A DNA stretch of 64,000 bases from Ardenticatenaceae bacterium (lineage in GTDB: Bacteria > Chloroflexota > Anaerolineae > Promineifilales > Promineifilaceae). Of this stretch, positions 8,100-16,806 are shown piece after piece. A program made the position numbers and the translations under genes. The first letter of the stretch is position 1. Every line of letters begins with the position of its first letter. A model generated the notes under the pieces. The model was given only the letters and a program-made list of their open reading frames with translations. It did not search any database and was not told the origin of the DNA. The stretch covers positions 54,471-118,470 of the forward strand of contig JACKCC010000023.1 in assembly GCA_020634245.1 (NCBI GenBank), read 5' to 3'.

Positions 8100-9350
8100 C
8101 TAAAAGTTGGTCAGGCAGACAGGCTTTCGCCAACTACGGAACAGCCGTGTGACTGTCTCAACAACGGCCGTATCAGAAACAGCAGCCAGCCGGTAAGCAA
8201 TGAGCTGGCGAAAATCGGCCGTTCCCATGATTAACGATGAAAATTCAGCCACATCCAGTTCAATAGCCGCGTCATAGTCGTTTTGGGTGAGCAAACGGGC
8301 ACGGCCGTTCTCAAAGCCAATCACCCACTCACCGGCATTTTCCGGCAGGAAGGAATCGTGCAGCGTCAGCTTCAACCGGCAGGTCTGGCCGCCAAAATCA
8401 TGATCGGCCAATTGACCGAACAGGCGCGGCACGTCAACAACCCGGTACATCAACCCTAAACCTTGCACGTTGGTTTCGTGATACAAGGTCGGCCGCAGCA
8501 TCAACTCATCATCCAAGCGTGGATCGTGCAGCAAATAGTGGAATGAGTCATCCTGATTTTGAAAGACGACACGGCCAATCTGGTCGGCCTGGCGGTGCAA
8601 GAAGGTCAGCAGTTGAGCCAATGCCTCCGGCGTCTCGTACACCAGTTCACGCACTAGCAGGTCGTTGCTCAAAAAGTGACCGGCTTTGCCCGGCTGGAAG
8701 GTAAAGAGGATGTAGCCTTCGATACGGCCGTTCTGCTTCACCCCCACTTTGCGCATCGCCGAATCCGAAAAGACAGCGTCCCAGGTATAATCATGACGGA
8801 CAAACATGCCGTGCGTTTGGGCTGCGTAACGGTCGTAACACGATTCCACTACCGCTCTATCCCCACCCGTCAAAAACACGACGTCATCCATTCCCGAATG
8901 CGGCAAACTGGCCGGTTTGACGCGATATTGGTTCATTTTCGTGCCATAGCCAAACCCCATTTGCCGATAAAAATCGGGCCGGAAGGGATATAATGCAACC
9001 AGTGCCGCCCCCCTTTCGCGATAATGACGCAGGAAAAACTGGATCATATCCCGCGCCACCTTTTGCTTTTTATGCGCCAGCCCGACAGCCACACTGCCCA
9101 CACCGCCGACGAATACGGCCGTTTCATGCAAAGTCATCGTAAAATCAAACAGCCGCATCAAGCCCAGTAACACGTCATCATCAAACAGACCCCAATTGGT
9201 TACGGCCGTGTCCGCCACAATCTGCTCCGAACGCTGCAAAAACCGTACCCGATCCGCTTCCGTGACAATATTCATCCCCGGATATGCGTCGGCCATGATA
9301 GTGATCAACGCCTCATTATCAGCACTCGTCAATTCTCTAATTTGTCGCAA
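8100..9350 (-). CDS. Eis-like GNAT family N-acetyltransferase
   Basis: About 417 residues with an N-terminal GNAT domain (the VGGVGSVAVGLAHKKQKVARDMI segment covers the acetyl-CoA pyrophosphate loop), a second GNAT-like half, and a C-terminal SCP2-like domain. This is the three-part layout of the Eis (enhanced intracellular survival) family, which acetylates amines. An ATG occurs at 9371 and the frame is open further upstream, but AAGGAG sits seven bases before a TTG at 9350, which begins LRQIRELTSADNEA, so the TTG is chosen. Codons upstream run into an intergenic inverted repeat, which argues against the longest start. The substrate is unknown. Confidence 0.83.
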   Translation of the reverse strand: MRQIRELTSADNEALITIMADAYPGMNIVTEADRVRFLQRSEQIVADTAVTNWGLFDDDVLLGLMRLFDFTMTLHETAVFVGGVGSVAVGLAHKKQKVARDMIQFFLRHYRERGAALVALYPFRPDFYRQMGFGYGTKMNQYRVKPASLPHSGMDDVVFLTGGDRAVVESCYDRYAAQTHGMFVRHDYTWDAVFSDSAMRKVGVKQNGRIEGYILFTFQPGKAGHFLSNDLLVRELVYETPEALAQLLTFLHRQADQIGRVVFQNQDDSFHYLLHDPRLDDELMLRPTLYHETNVQGLGLMYRVVDVPRLFGQLADHDFGGQTCRLKLTLHDSFLPENAGEWVIGFENGRARLLTQNDYDAAIELDVAEFSSLIMGTADFRQLIAYRLAAVSDTAVVETVTRLFRSWRKPVCLTNF

Positions 9351-9397
9351 GATAAAACTCCTTGGCCTCATTGCCTGACAAATCTCGCATTCAACCA

Positions 9398-9452
9398 CGG
9401 AGAGCATGGGGAGCACAGACTTTTCCCTTTTGTTTTTCCTCCGCGCTCTCCG
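9398..9452. repeat. Intergenic inverted repeat, CGGAGAGC/GCTCTCCG
   Basis: CGGAGAGC (9398-9405) and GCTCTCCG (9445-9452) are perfect complements around a T-rich centre. The wording resembles the argG-argJ gap. It lies upstream of the Eis-like gene and of the divergent promoter at 9544. Confidence 0.6.
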
Positions 9453-9543
9453 CGTTCTCTGAGGTTAAATCAATTTCGTCAGTCAATCAGATCCTTCATA
9501 AATTGTTGACCGATTTTCCTACCAATCAGAGTTATCAACAAAA

Positions 9544-9590
9544 TTGACTTTTGTTTTAATTAAAATATAATTTAGGTATATCTAAATTAT
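9544..9590 (+). promoter_or_regulatory. Consensus promoter with overlapping palindromic operator
   Basis: TTGACT (9544-9549) and TATAAT (9566-9571) are separated by 16 bases, a near-perfect sigma-70 promoter. A perfect 9-bp inverted repeat, ATAATTTAG (9567-9575) and CTAAATTAT (9582-9590) around GTATAT, starts inside the -10 box. A dimeric repressor bound there would block RNA polymerase. The first gene downstream is the methyltransferase at 9609, whose SD (AAGGAG) follows closely. No regulator gene lies beside it. Confidence 0.75.
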
Positions 9591-9608
9591 ATAGCAAGGA
9601 GCCAGACC

Positions 9609-10316
9609 ATGACATCAACAATGGCTGCAAAACCAAAACTGGAGAAAGAAGGCAAGCAACGCATTGTCGTCGTCATCGTTTACATGATGGTTTGTTGGAC
9701 ACTACTTTTCCTGGCCGCCGGAACGGTTAGTTGGCCGGCTGCCTGGCTGTACGTTGCTCTGCAATTCGTCATTTTCCTCACATTAGGCCTATACGCCGCC
9801 CATGTCAACCCTGAAGTGATCAACGAACGCGGCCGCAAATCCGATAAAACCAAATCGTGGGACAAAATTTTCTCCCTGGTCTACGCGCCCCAAATCTTCC
9901 TCACGCCGATCATCGCCGGGCTAGATCACCGACTTGGCTGGTCGAATCCAGGGATTTTTTGGCAAATCGTCGGCACGGCCATCCTCATTCCCGGCTTTTC
10001 CCTCCCCTATTGGGCCATGATGGTCAACGACTTTTTGACCGTTACCGTCCGGCTGCAAGAGGAACGCGGCCATCGCCCCATCACCCATGGTCCGTACCGT
10101 TTTGTGCGCCATCCCATGTACGCTGGCGCGATTCTGAGCTTCATCGGCACGCCGCTGCTGCTGGGAACCTGGTGGACATTCATACCCTGCGGCATCGCAA
10201 TCCTGGCCGTAATTGTACGCACGGCGTTGGAAGATAAAACTTTACAGGCCGAACTACCCGGCTATGCTGACTACGCGCAGCGTACTCGCTATCGTCTGCT
10301 GCCCGGCGTCTGGTAA
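9609..10316 (+). CDS. ICMT-like integral membrane methyltransferase
   Basis: A 235-residue polytopic membrane protein with about five hydrophobic segments. The C-terminal SAM-binding signature of the isoprenylcysteine carboxyl methyltransferase/PEMT group is clear: HGPYRFVRHPMYAG near residues 157-170 and the closing ALEDKTLQAELPGYADY...RYRLLPGVW. In bacteria these enzymes methylate lipids or small molecules rather than prenylated proteins, so the substrate is open. It follows a strong promoter with an overlapping palindrome and precedes another small membrane protein by 15 bases, so the two probably form a regulated pair. Confidence 0.85.
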   Translation: MTSTMAAKPKLEKEGKQRIVVVIVYMMVCWTLLFLAAGTVSWPAAWLYVALQFVIFLTLGLYAAHVNPEVINERGRKSDKTKSWDKIFSLVYAPQIFLTPIIAGLDHRLGWSNPGIFWQIVGTAILIPGFSLPYWAMMVNDFLTVTVRLQEERGHRPITHGPYRFVRHPMYAGAILSFIGTPLLLGTWWTFIPCGIAILAVIVRTALEDKTLQAELPGYADYAQRTRYRLLPGVW

Positions 10317-10331
10317 CCATTGGAGGGAAAT

Positions 10332-10850
10332 ATGCAATCACAAACATCTAACCAACTCTCGTTCAAACAACTGCTCAAAGATATTTTTTGGTACGATGCA
10401 GCGATGGCCGGGCTCATTTTGGGGTCATCGTATTACAATGCCGAAATGTGGCTCAATGATTATCCGCCGGACATCAAAGAAAAGTTCGGCCCAATGAGTG
10501 ATAAGGCCAAAAAACAAGGATTGATTGTCGCCATTCCCTTTTTCTTCATCATGGTCGGCGGCATCATCTGGTCTAATTTGCGTCTGCGCAAGGCCAATGG
10601 CGGGCATTTAGGGCGCAAAGCGGCTTTTTTGAATGCCTTCGCCCTCATCTTTTCCGGCTGGTTTTACGATTTAACGATTTTGGACTGGCTGATATTTGTC
10701 AAAGTCACACCCAGTTTTGTCGTACTGCCGGGTACGGAAGGCATGGCCGGATACGATGATTACGGCTTCCACTTGCGGGAACATATGCGCGCGCTGCCAT
10801 TTCTGGCTTTAGGTGCACTAATCATTGCTTTTTTAACTGCCAACAAATGA
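10332..10850 (+). CDS. Small polytopic membrane protein, function unknown
   Basis: About 172 residues with four hydrophobic stretches (around residues 20, 65, 100 and 155 from this start) and charged loops, including GTEGMAGYDDYGFHLREHMR near the end. The ATG at 10332 is placed correctly after GGAGGG at 10322-10327; the in-frame ATG at 10320 overlaps the SD itself. The gene begins 15 bases after the ICMT-like gene, so it should share the 9544 promoter and its repressor. I do not recognise a named family. A partner or immunity role for the methyltransferase is possible but unsupported. Confidence 0.75.
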   Translation: MQSQTSNQLSFKQLLKDIFWYDAAMAGLILGSSYYNAEMWLNDYPPDIKEKFGPMSDKAKKQGLIVAIPFFFIMVGGIIWSNLRLRKANGGHLGRKAAFLNAFALIFSGWFYDLTILDWLIFVKVTPSFVVLPGTEGMAGYDDYGFHLREHMRALPFLALGALIIAFLTANK

Positions 10851-10956
10851 CATGGTAGCCTTTGGTAGCTTTATCGCTTGATTCAGCCCATCTTCTCCTG
10901 ATAATATTCAAGATAGAGCTTATGAACAGATTATCATGCAAAATCAGGAGTCGAAG

Positions 10957-11841
10957 ATGTCCAAAGTAGCCGTTGTTACCGATAGTGTTGCCAGTATCCC
11001 CGATGATCTGATGGAGGAACTGCATATTCACTGGGTTCCCTATTACATTCATCGCGGCCAGGAGGTGCTGCGCGATTTGGTGACGGTGCATCCGAAATCG
11101 TTTTATGAGTGGCTGGGCACGGCCGTTACCCTGCCCACCACCGCCGCTCCCGGTCCTGGCGACTACCTGCAAATCTATGAAAAACTGGCCGCCAGCGGCG
11201 TGCGCGAAATCGCCAGCCTGCACATTACATCCAAAGGCAGCGCCGCTTACCAAGCTGCCAAAATCGCCCAGGCCACTATTTTGGAACGTATCCCCGACTT
11301 GAAAATTGCGGTCATTGACACAATGAACGTGGCCATGTGCCAGGGCTGGTTGGTCGTGGAGGCAGCGCGCGACGCCATGAGCGGCAAGCCGCTGACCCAA
11401 ATCACGGAGAAAATTCATCGGCTTATGCCGCTGACACGCATGATTCAAACGGCCGATACCCTTCGGTATTTGCACATGGGTGGCCGTATCGGCAAGGCGC
11501 AGCATCTGGTGGGCAGCTTGCTCTCGATCAAGCCGCTCATCGGCATGGAGGATGGCGAGATTGTAGCCCTGGGCAAGACGCGGGGCCGCCACCGCGCCTA
11601 CCAGGCGATGGTGGATTGGGTGGTCGGATGGCTGCCATCCACAACGGCCGTATCCCATCTAAACCGCATCCGTATCGCCTACGTCCATGTTGCCGCCCGC
11701 GAGGAAGCGGAAAAGCTAAAAGAAATGGTCGAGAGTCGGGTAACGGCCGTTGAATCCATCTTCGCCGAACTAACCCCCGCGCTGGGCGTCCATTCCGGCC
11801 CCGGCACCACTGGCCTTTGTCTCATGCCCGCATTAGAATAA
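10957..11841 (+). CDS. DegV family fatty-acid-binding protein
   Basis: DegV/FakB-type protein of about 294 residues, with the N-terminal VVTDSVASIPDDL (fatty-acid carboxylate contacts), TSQPS-equivalent region LPTTAAPGPGDY, and MGGRIGKAQHLVGSLLSIKPLI in the second half. FakB proteins present bound fatty acid to the kinase FakA for phosphorylation; no FakA is in the window. AGGAG at 10947-10951 precedes the ATG at 10957; an ATG at 10936 is in frame but lacks an SD. Three ACGGCCGT copies in the gene support a resident origin. The phosphatase gene follows after 32 bases. Confidence 0.9.
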   Translation: MSKVAVVTDSVASIPDDLMEELHIHWVPYYIHRGQEVLRDLVTVHPKSFYEWLGTAVTLPTTAAPGPGDYLQIYEKLAASGVREIASLHITSKGSAAYQAAKIAQATILERIPDLKIAVIDTMNVAMCQGWLVVEAARDAMSGKPLTQITEKIHRLMPLTRMIQTADTLRYLHMGGRIGKAQHLVGSLLSIKPLIGMEDGEIVALGKTRGRHRAYQAMVDWVVGWLPSTTAVSHLNRIRIAYVHVAAREEAEKLKEMVESRVTAVESIFAELTPALGVHSGPGTTGLCLMPALE

Positions 11842-11873
11842 CCCTATCTTTTAGGACACGACAAAGGCGCAAC

Positions 11874-12524
11874 ATGACAACAACGATTCTGCTAATCCGG
11901 CACGGCCAGACAGACTGGAACGCGGAAAGCCGCTGGCAAGGCCATCTCGATATTCCCCTGAACGATACCGGCAAAGCACAGGCTGCGGCGCTAGCCCAAC
12001 GATTGGCCGGTTGGCCGATCCGGGCTGTTTATTCCAGCGATTTGAAACGGGCGGCGATGACGGCCGTTACTTTGGCCAATGCCCTCAACCAGCAGCCCAT
12101 CTTCGATCCGCGGTGGCGGGAACGGGACGTGGGTGATTTTGGCGGGCTGACCAGCAAAGAAGCGAAAGAGCGGTTTCCGGAAGCCTGGACCACAATGAAA
12201 AACGGCCTGCTGACGCCGCCAAATGGAGAGGATTGGCGGTCACTGCGGGCGCGGGCGGCGAAGGCGTTTGAATCGGTTGCCGGTCGCCACGAAGGAGAGA
12301 TGGTGGCTGTGGTCAGTCATGGCGGGACGTTGGCCAATGTAGTGGCGCATGTGTTAGAGATACCGGTGGATCGGTACGGCCGTTTCCGGGTCAGCGGCAA
12401 CACCGGCCTCAGCATTGTGGAAATCACCGAAGAGCGCGGTCCCTATCTCACCCTGCTCAACGACACATCGCACCTGGAAAAACTCATCGAGCCAACTTCT
12501 TTCCAGAGCGCAGTCAATAGGTAG
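11874..12524 (+). CDS. Histidine phosphatase family protein (phosphoglycerate mutase-like)
   Basis: About 216 residues with the RHG motif in LLIRHGQTDWNAES at the N-terminus, the YSSDLKRAAMTA motif, and the second catalytic His in VVSHGGTLANV. These mark the histidine phosphatase superfamily (cobC/gpmB-like). The ATG at 11874 starts MTTTILLIRHG and is preferred to an upstream in-frame start that would overlap degV. The substrate cannot be read from sequence. The 3' end (LIEPTSFQSAV) has a diverged second copy at 13835-13868, on the far side of an AT-rich gene. Confidence 0.9.
   Translation: MTTTILLIRHGQTDWNAESRWQGHLDIPLNDTGKAQAAALAQRLAGWPIRAVYSSDLKRAAMTAVTLANALNQQPIFDPRWRERDVGDFGGLTSKEAKERFPEAWTTMKNGLLTPPNGEDWRSLRARAAKAFESVAGRHEGEMVAVVSHGGTLANVVAHVLEIPVDRYGRFRVSGNTGLSIVEITEERGPYLTLLNDTSHLEKLIEPTSFQSAVNR
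12482..12515 (+). repeat. Direct repeat, left copy (phosphatase 3' end)
   Basis: These 34 bases inside the end of the phosphatase gene match 13835-13868 at 28 positions. All six differences are transitions, and three of the changed codons are synonymous or conservative. Both copies encode L-I/V-E-P-T-S-F-Q-S. They flank the AT-rich GT87-like gene. Confidence 0.8.
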
Positions 12525-12542
12525 TCACCTAGCTCTCACCTA

Positions 12543-13778
12543 TTATGATTTTATCTTGTCAACTTGAGTAGTTGATCGAATAAAATGATCTCCCTCTAAA
12601 AACATTAAAACAAACATACTAGCCAGAACATAAAAACCAGGGGATGTGAAAAGTAGCCAACTTGGTAATAACTGCATAGGAGAAATGGTCCTAAGCCACT
12701 CATAGTATTGCCAATGTGGAATACAACTCAATATGATTACTAAAACAAATAAGGATTTGCGCAACCAATCTCCCGATCGACTGAATAAATAATACACAAT
12801 GAAAAATCCTGGTAACAGTAAAAGGATAAAACTATGTGCCCAAGTTGTAGGTGAAACAATTAGCATAGCTATAATGTATATAGAAAAACATAAGTCAAAA
12901 TTATTTACTCTGAGAGCAAAAACTATAGATAAAAGAATAATTAATATTATTCCGGAATAGCGAATCAACGTCTCAGACGATCCATTACTAAATAAAGGCG
13001 CAATGCCGGATGTGCCATTAAAAAGGCGGCCCACAAAACCGTTGAAGCTAAAATTACCAAAATATGTACGAAATATTTCGTCATTTTCCGTTGCTACTTT
13101 GGTTAAATAACTAATGATGCTATCAGGATAATACAAATATAATGCTACAACTACAATACCTATAATAAACAAAGAATATATCAAGATGCGCCATTGTTTT
13201 TTTAGAAGCATTAACAAAAGCATAAACAAAGGGAAAATTTTAACTAGGCACGCTAAAGCTAAGAATAGGCTCGCCTTAAACTCTTTGTTTTTCCTCACAT
13301 TAAGCCAAAACAGTGTCAAAAACAGAAAGATAAGTATTGAGAACTGGCCAAAACGCATGTGTAACCATAAAGGAAACCAGAAGACTAATCCCAACGATAA
13401 AAAAAACCATTTCAGATACCCCAATTCATTCATGATTAAATATATGCTTGCAAAAAATGCCAGCAAAGAAATAATTCCCCACAATATAACGGCATATTGA
13501 AAATTTAATAATGCTAGAGGGGCAAAAAAAATCAAAGTGGTAGGAGGGTGAAAATTAAGCGGCATGCCTAATTCTGGGTCAACATCGATATTTGCCAATT
13601 CGTCTTGACTAAATCGTGAGTAAAGATCAATCCTCCTAAATAGCCTTTGGCCTCCAATGTAATCCTGACGGATATCTCGGCCTTCTTTGATTAAAGCCTT
13701 TTGTGTAGGCCAAAGTATAAACATACCTAGAAGTGTATATACAATCACTAACCTATAGTCTCTTGGGAACTTAAACAT
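12543..13778 (-). CDS. GT87-like polytopic glycosyltransferase (DUF2029)
   Basis: A 411-residue membrane protein with around ten hydrophobic segments, the early motif RQDYIGGQRL...DLYSR, FHPPTTLIFFAPLALL, RFGQFSILIF and CLVKIFPLFMLLL. These fit the GT87/DUF2029 family, which uses polyprenyl-phosphate sugars on the outer membrane leaflet. The gene is markedly AT-rich, has no ACGGCCGT, and uses AT-ending codons, unlike both neighbours, so recent transfer is likely. It lies between two copies of the phosphatase tail. The acceptor is unknown. Confidence 0.75.
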   Translation of the reverse strand: MFKFPRDYRLVIVYTLLGMFILWPTQKALIKEGRDIRQDYIGGQRLFRRIDLYSRFSQDELANIDVDPELGMPLNFHPPTTLIFFAPLALLNFQYAVILWGIISLLAFFASIYLIMNELGYLKWFFLSLGLVFWFPLWLHMRFGQFSILIFLFLTLFWLNVRKNKEFKASLFLALACLVKIFPLFMLLLMLLKKQWRILIYSLFIIGIVVVALYLYYPDSIISYLTKVATENDEIFRTYFGNFSFNGFVGRLFNGTSGIAPLFSNGSSETLIRYSGIILIILLSIVFALRVNNFDLCFSIYIIAMLIVSPTTWAHSFILLLLPGFFIVYYLFSRSGDWLRKSLFVLVIILSCIPHWQYYEWLRTISPMQLLPSWLLFTSPGFYVLASMFVLMFLEGDHFIRSTTQVDKIKS

Positions 13779-13798
13779 TCACTTGCCCACAATTATTG

Positions 13799-13905
13799 GC
13801 AAAATTCTGTTCAGATCTTTTCTCGCCTGAACTTACTCGTTGAACCGACTTCTTTCCAGAGCACAGCCGAAATATGGCGACCAGACTACAAAAATCTACC
13901 AGTTT
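13799..13905 (+). pseudogene. Remnant of a second histidine-phosphatase 3' end
   Basis: In one frame this reads S-R-L-N-L-L-V-E-P-T-S-F-Q-S-T-A-E-I-W, aligning with S-H-L-E-K-L-I-E-P-T-S-F-Q-S-A-V of the intact phosphatase ending at 12524. The DNA match is strongest at 13835-13868. The remnant has no start, and only the tail survives. Confidence 0.6.
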
Positions 13906-13922
13906 TTGTAGCCTTTTGCCGG

Positions 13923-15758
13923 TTATTCCTGCTTTTTGGCTCGTTTGATCGTTTTCTGTCGTACATCGTGGCGCAGTTCCTTTTTGCGAATACGCAGCGA
14001 CTGTGGCGTCACTTCCAACAATTCATCCGGCCCCAAATATTGAATGCAATCATCCAACGACATAAAACGGGGTGTGGGCAGCGCTTCGACAATCGCCGTT
14101 GGGCCGGTGCGGACTTTGGTCAGCGTCTTCGTCTTGCAAACATTGACCACCAGTTCCTCATCATCGCGGATGTGCTGGCCGACCACCTGCCCGGCATACA
14201 CTTCTTCACCGGGCATGATGAAAAATGCGCCGCGCTGCACCAGATGCTGTAAGGCATAAGCGGCCACATCGCCCGATTCCATCGCCACCAGAGAGCCATT
14301 CTCGACTGTATCGATTTCGCCTTTGTATGGTTCGTAGCCGTGGAATAGGGTGTGAAAAATGCCGGTGCCGCGCGTGGCCGTCAAAAATGGCTGGCGGAAA
14401 CCAAGCATACCACGTGTAGGAACCAGATATTCGGTATAGACGGTGCCGTCTTCACCATAGCGAATATCTTGCAGATGCGCCCGCCGCCGTCCCAGCATTT
14501 CACTGACCGCCCCAAAGTAGTCGTTGTGGACTTCCAGATAGATGTGCTCGATGGGTTCTAAACGGCCGTTCTCGCCCTCCTTAAAAATCACCTCCGGCCG
14601 GCTGACTGAAAATTCATACCCTTCGCGGCGCATCGTTTCGATGAGAATGGCCAGGTGCAGTTCGCCGCGCCCGGAAACGACAAACTCGCTGGCTTTATCG
14701 GTCTCGGCCACGCGCATGGCAACATTGCTCTCCAATTCACGCATCAATCGTTCACGTATCTGGCGGCTGGTGAGGAATTTGCCTTCGCGCCCAGCAAAGG
14801 GACTGTCATTGACGCCAAAGGTCATACGCACGGTTGGTTCTTCGACGTGAATGGGGGGTAACGGCCGTGGATCGTCCGGGTCGGCCAGTGTATCGCCAAT
14901 ACCCACATCGGGGATACCGGCGACGGCTACGATGTCGCCAGCCAATGCTTCATCCTGCTCAAAACGCTGCAAATCGCGGTAGGTGAATAGTTTGGTGACT
15001 TTGCCCGGCTTCATTTCCCCTTTGGCCGTGATATGGGTAATGGCTTGGCCGCTCCGAATTGTGCCGCTGCTGAGGCGTCCGACGGCAATTTTGCCGACGT
15101 AGCTGCTAAACTCCAGTGTTGTGGCCAATAGTTGGGTTGAACCATCAGGGTCAACGAGCGGCGGCGGCAGATGTTCGAGGATGGTTTCGAATAACGGCCG
15201 TAAATCATCTTCCAATTCATCCGGCGCATAACCGGCCCGGCCTTCCAACGCTTTGGCAAAAATCACCGGGAAATCGGCCTGCTCATCCGATGCGCCCAGG
15301 TCAACAAATAAATCAAACGTGGCATTGACGGCGTAGTCAGGACGTGCCGCCGGCCGATCTACCTTGTTGACGACAACGACCACTTTACAGCCCTTTTGCA
15401 AAGCCTGACGCAAAACAAAACGTGTTTGCGGCATAGGGCCTTCGACAGCATCCACCAGCAGCAGGACGCCGTCAACCATGTTGACCACACGCTCTACTTC
15501 ACCACCAAAATCGGCATGGCCGGGCGTATCGACAATGTTGATAGTCACGTCTTTGTAGACGATGCTGGTGTTTTTGGCCAGGATGGTAATTCCCCGTTCC
15601 CGCTCCAAGTCGTTGGAGTCCAGAACACGTTCGGTCATCTCCTGATTGGCGCGGAATACGTTTGTCTGGCGCAGCATGCCATCGACCAGCGTGGTTTTGC
15701 CATGATCGACATGGGCGATGATAGCGATATTACGAATATCTTTTCTCGGTTGAATCAT
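13923..15758 (-). CDS. typA: Translational GTPase TypA/BipA
   Basis: A 611-residue ribosome-associated GTPase. The G1 motif is in IAHVDHGKTTL near residue 16, G2/switch I in RERGITILAKN, G3 in DTPGHADFGGEVERV, and G4 in NKVDRP. EF-G-like domains III and V follow, and the C-terminal TypA-specific domain ends YLGPDELLEVTPQSLRIRKKEL. BipA helps ribosome assembly and translation under stress and at low temperature. The ATG at 15758 gives MIQPRKDIRNIAIIAHVDHG, as expected. A structured leader with a terminator-like hairpin lies upstream at 15867-15943. Confidence 0.97.
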   Translation of the reverse strand: MIQPRKDIRNIAIIAHVDHGKTTLVDGMLRQTNVFRANQEMTERVLDSNDLERERGITILAKNTSIVYKDVTINIVDTPGHADFGGEVERVVNMVDGVLLLVDAVEGPMPQTRFVLRQALQKGCKVVVVVNKVDRPAARPDYAVNATFDLFVDLGASDEQADFPVIFAKALEGRAGYAPDELEDDLRPLFETILEHLPPPLVDPDGSTQLLATTLEFSSYVGKIAVGRLSSGTIRSGQAITHITAKGEMKPGKVTKLFTYRDLQRFEQDEALAGDIVAVAGIPDVGIGDTLADPDDPRPLPPIHVEEPTVRMTFGVNDSPFAGREGKFLTSRQIRERLMRELESNVAMRVAETDKASEFVVSGRGELHLAILIETMRREGYEFSVSRPEVIFKEGENGRLEPIEHIYLEVHNDYFGAVSEMLGRRRAHLQDIRYGEDGTVYTEYLVPTRGMLGFRQPFLTATRGTGIFHTLFHGYEPYKGEIDTVENGSLVAMESGDVAAYALQHLVQRGAFFIMPGEEVYAGQVVGQHIRDDEELVVNVCKTKTLTKVRTGPTAIVEALPTPRFMSLDDCIQYLGPDELLEVTPQSLRIRKKELRHDVRQKTIKRAKKQE

Positions 15759-15866
15759 AGGTCACAAAAAGATTGAAGATTAATTATGAATGATTAAAAG
15801 CAGGATGCTCCATCATTTATCATCAATCTTGAATCATTAATCGTTCATTCTTGGTTTTGAATCTAG

Positions 15867-15943
15867 GCTGGGACACAAAAAGACCCGGCCGTTTCAGTGA
15901 CCGGGCGATGATGCCATACAGCGATTAGAATTGTATGCCAGCC
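15867..15943 (-). promoter_or_regulatory. Possible structured leader upstream of typA (three-way junction)
   Basis: An outer pair, GGCTGG near 15867 with CCAGCC near 15938, encloses two hairpins: CCCGG...CCGGG near 15884-15905, and CATACA...TGTATG near 15915-15937. On the minus strand the GC-rich hairpin is followed by TCTTTTTG, so it could act as an attenuator before typA. No known riboswitch consensus was recognised. Confidence 0.4.
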
Positions 15944-16080
15944 TGGGAAATAAAGCAATCCTTGATTTGGGTACAACAGGACAAAGGGCATATCGAGAGG
16001 AGCCAGCATAATGATATAATGAAATTGTGGTTGTAATCCGGGTGATATTTTATGGCTCTAAAATTTTATGGTGAACATCT

Positions 16081-16806
16081 GTGAAGAATTTAATCAATAA
16101 ACCTTGTATACGGGTTGTTTGCACGTATTTTCTGTTTGGCGTGCTGTGGATTTTGGTGACCGATCGCCTGCTATTTGTATTGGTTCCCAATTTACCCCGT
16201 CTGGTTCTCTGGCAAACGTACAAAGGCTGGTTTTTTGTCATAATCAGCACGCTGTTTATTTACATGATGCTGCATTCGACGGCACGCAAGCGCCAGGAAT
16301 CACAAGATGCATTGGCCAAAAGTGAACAAACCTACCGGCTTCTTTTTGAAAACAATCCCTGGCCAATGTGGGTCTACGATTTAGAGACGCTGGCCTTTCT
16401 GGCGGTGAATGAAGCGGCCGTTGACAAATATGGCTATTCCGTTGCTGAATTTTTAGACATGAGCATCCGTGACATCCGGCCAGTTGAAGACCTCCCGCGT
16501 TTAATGGCCGATGTAGCGCAAACGACACGCTCCCTCAATTTTGCCGGTGAATGGCGGCACTGCCGGAAGGACGGCACGGTTTTCCCGGTGGAGATTACGT
16601 CGCATACATTGGTGTATAACGGCCGTTCCGGCCGCCTTGTTATCGCCCATGATTTAACCGAGCGCAAACAGGCTGAAGCCGCTGCCCACGAAAAAACAGA
16701 AATACTCAGTAGATCGAAATCAAACCTCCAAAGGGATATGAATAACCAAAGAAAACCCCAACCGCTGCTTAATCATTTCCCACAGCCAAAGACGCCAACG
16801 AGCTAA
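16081..16806 (+). CDS. 5' fragment of the split kinase: membrane anchor and first PAS
   Basis: A GTG start at 16081 (VKNLINKPCIRVVCTYFLFG) leads to two transmembrane segments (about residues 12-33 and 45-66), then one PAS domain (about 78-195: YRLLFENNPWPMWVYDLETL to LVIAHDLTERKQ). From 16707 onwards the frame reads into IS DNA and stops at 16806, so about 33 C-terminal residues are foreign. If expressed, it would be a membrane-bound PAS protein without a kinase. Confidence 0.75.
   Translation: MKNLINKPCIRVVCTYFLFGVLWILVTDRLLFVLVPNLPRLVLWQTYKGWFFVIISTLFIYMMLHSTARKRQESQDALAKSEQTYRLLFENNPWPMWVYDLETLAFLAVNEAAVDKYGYSVAEFLDMSIRDIRPVEDLPRLMADVAQTTRSLNFAGEWRHCRKDGTVFPVEITSHTLVYNGRSGRLVIAHDLTERKQAEAAAHEKTEILSRSKSNLQRDMNNQRKPQPLLNHFPQPKTPTS

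Noticed and set aside
12482..13868. The direct repeats around the GT87-like gene as transposon ends or target duplication.
   Set aside because: Too long and diverged for a target duplication, no inverted repeats or transposase, and the left copy is coding sequence of the intact phosphatase.
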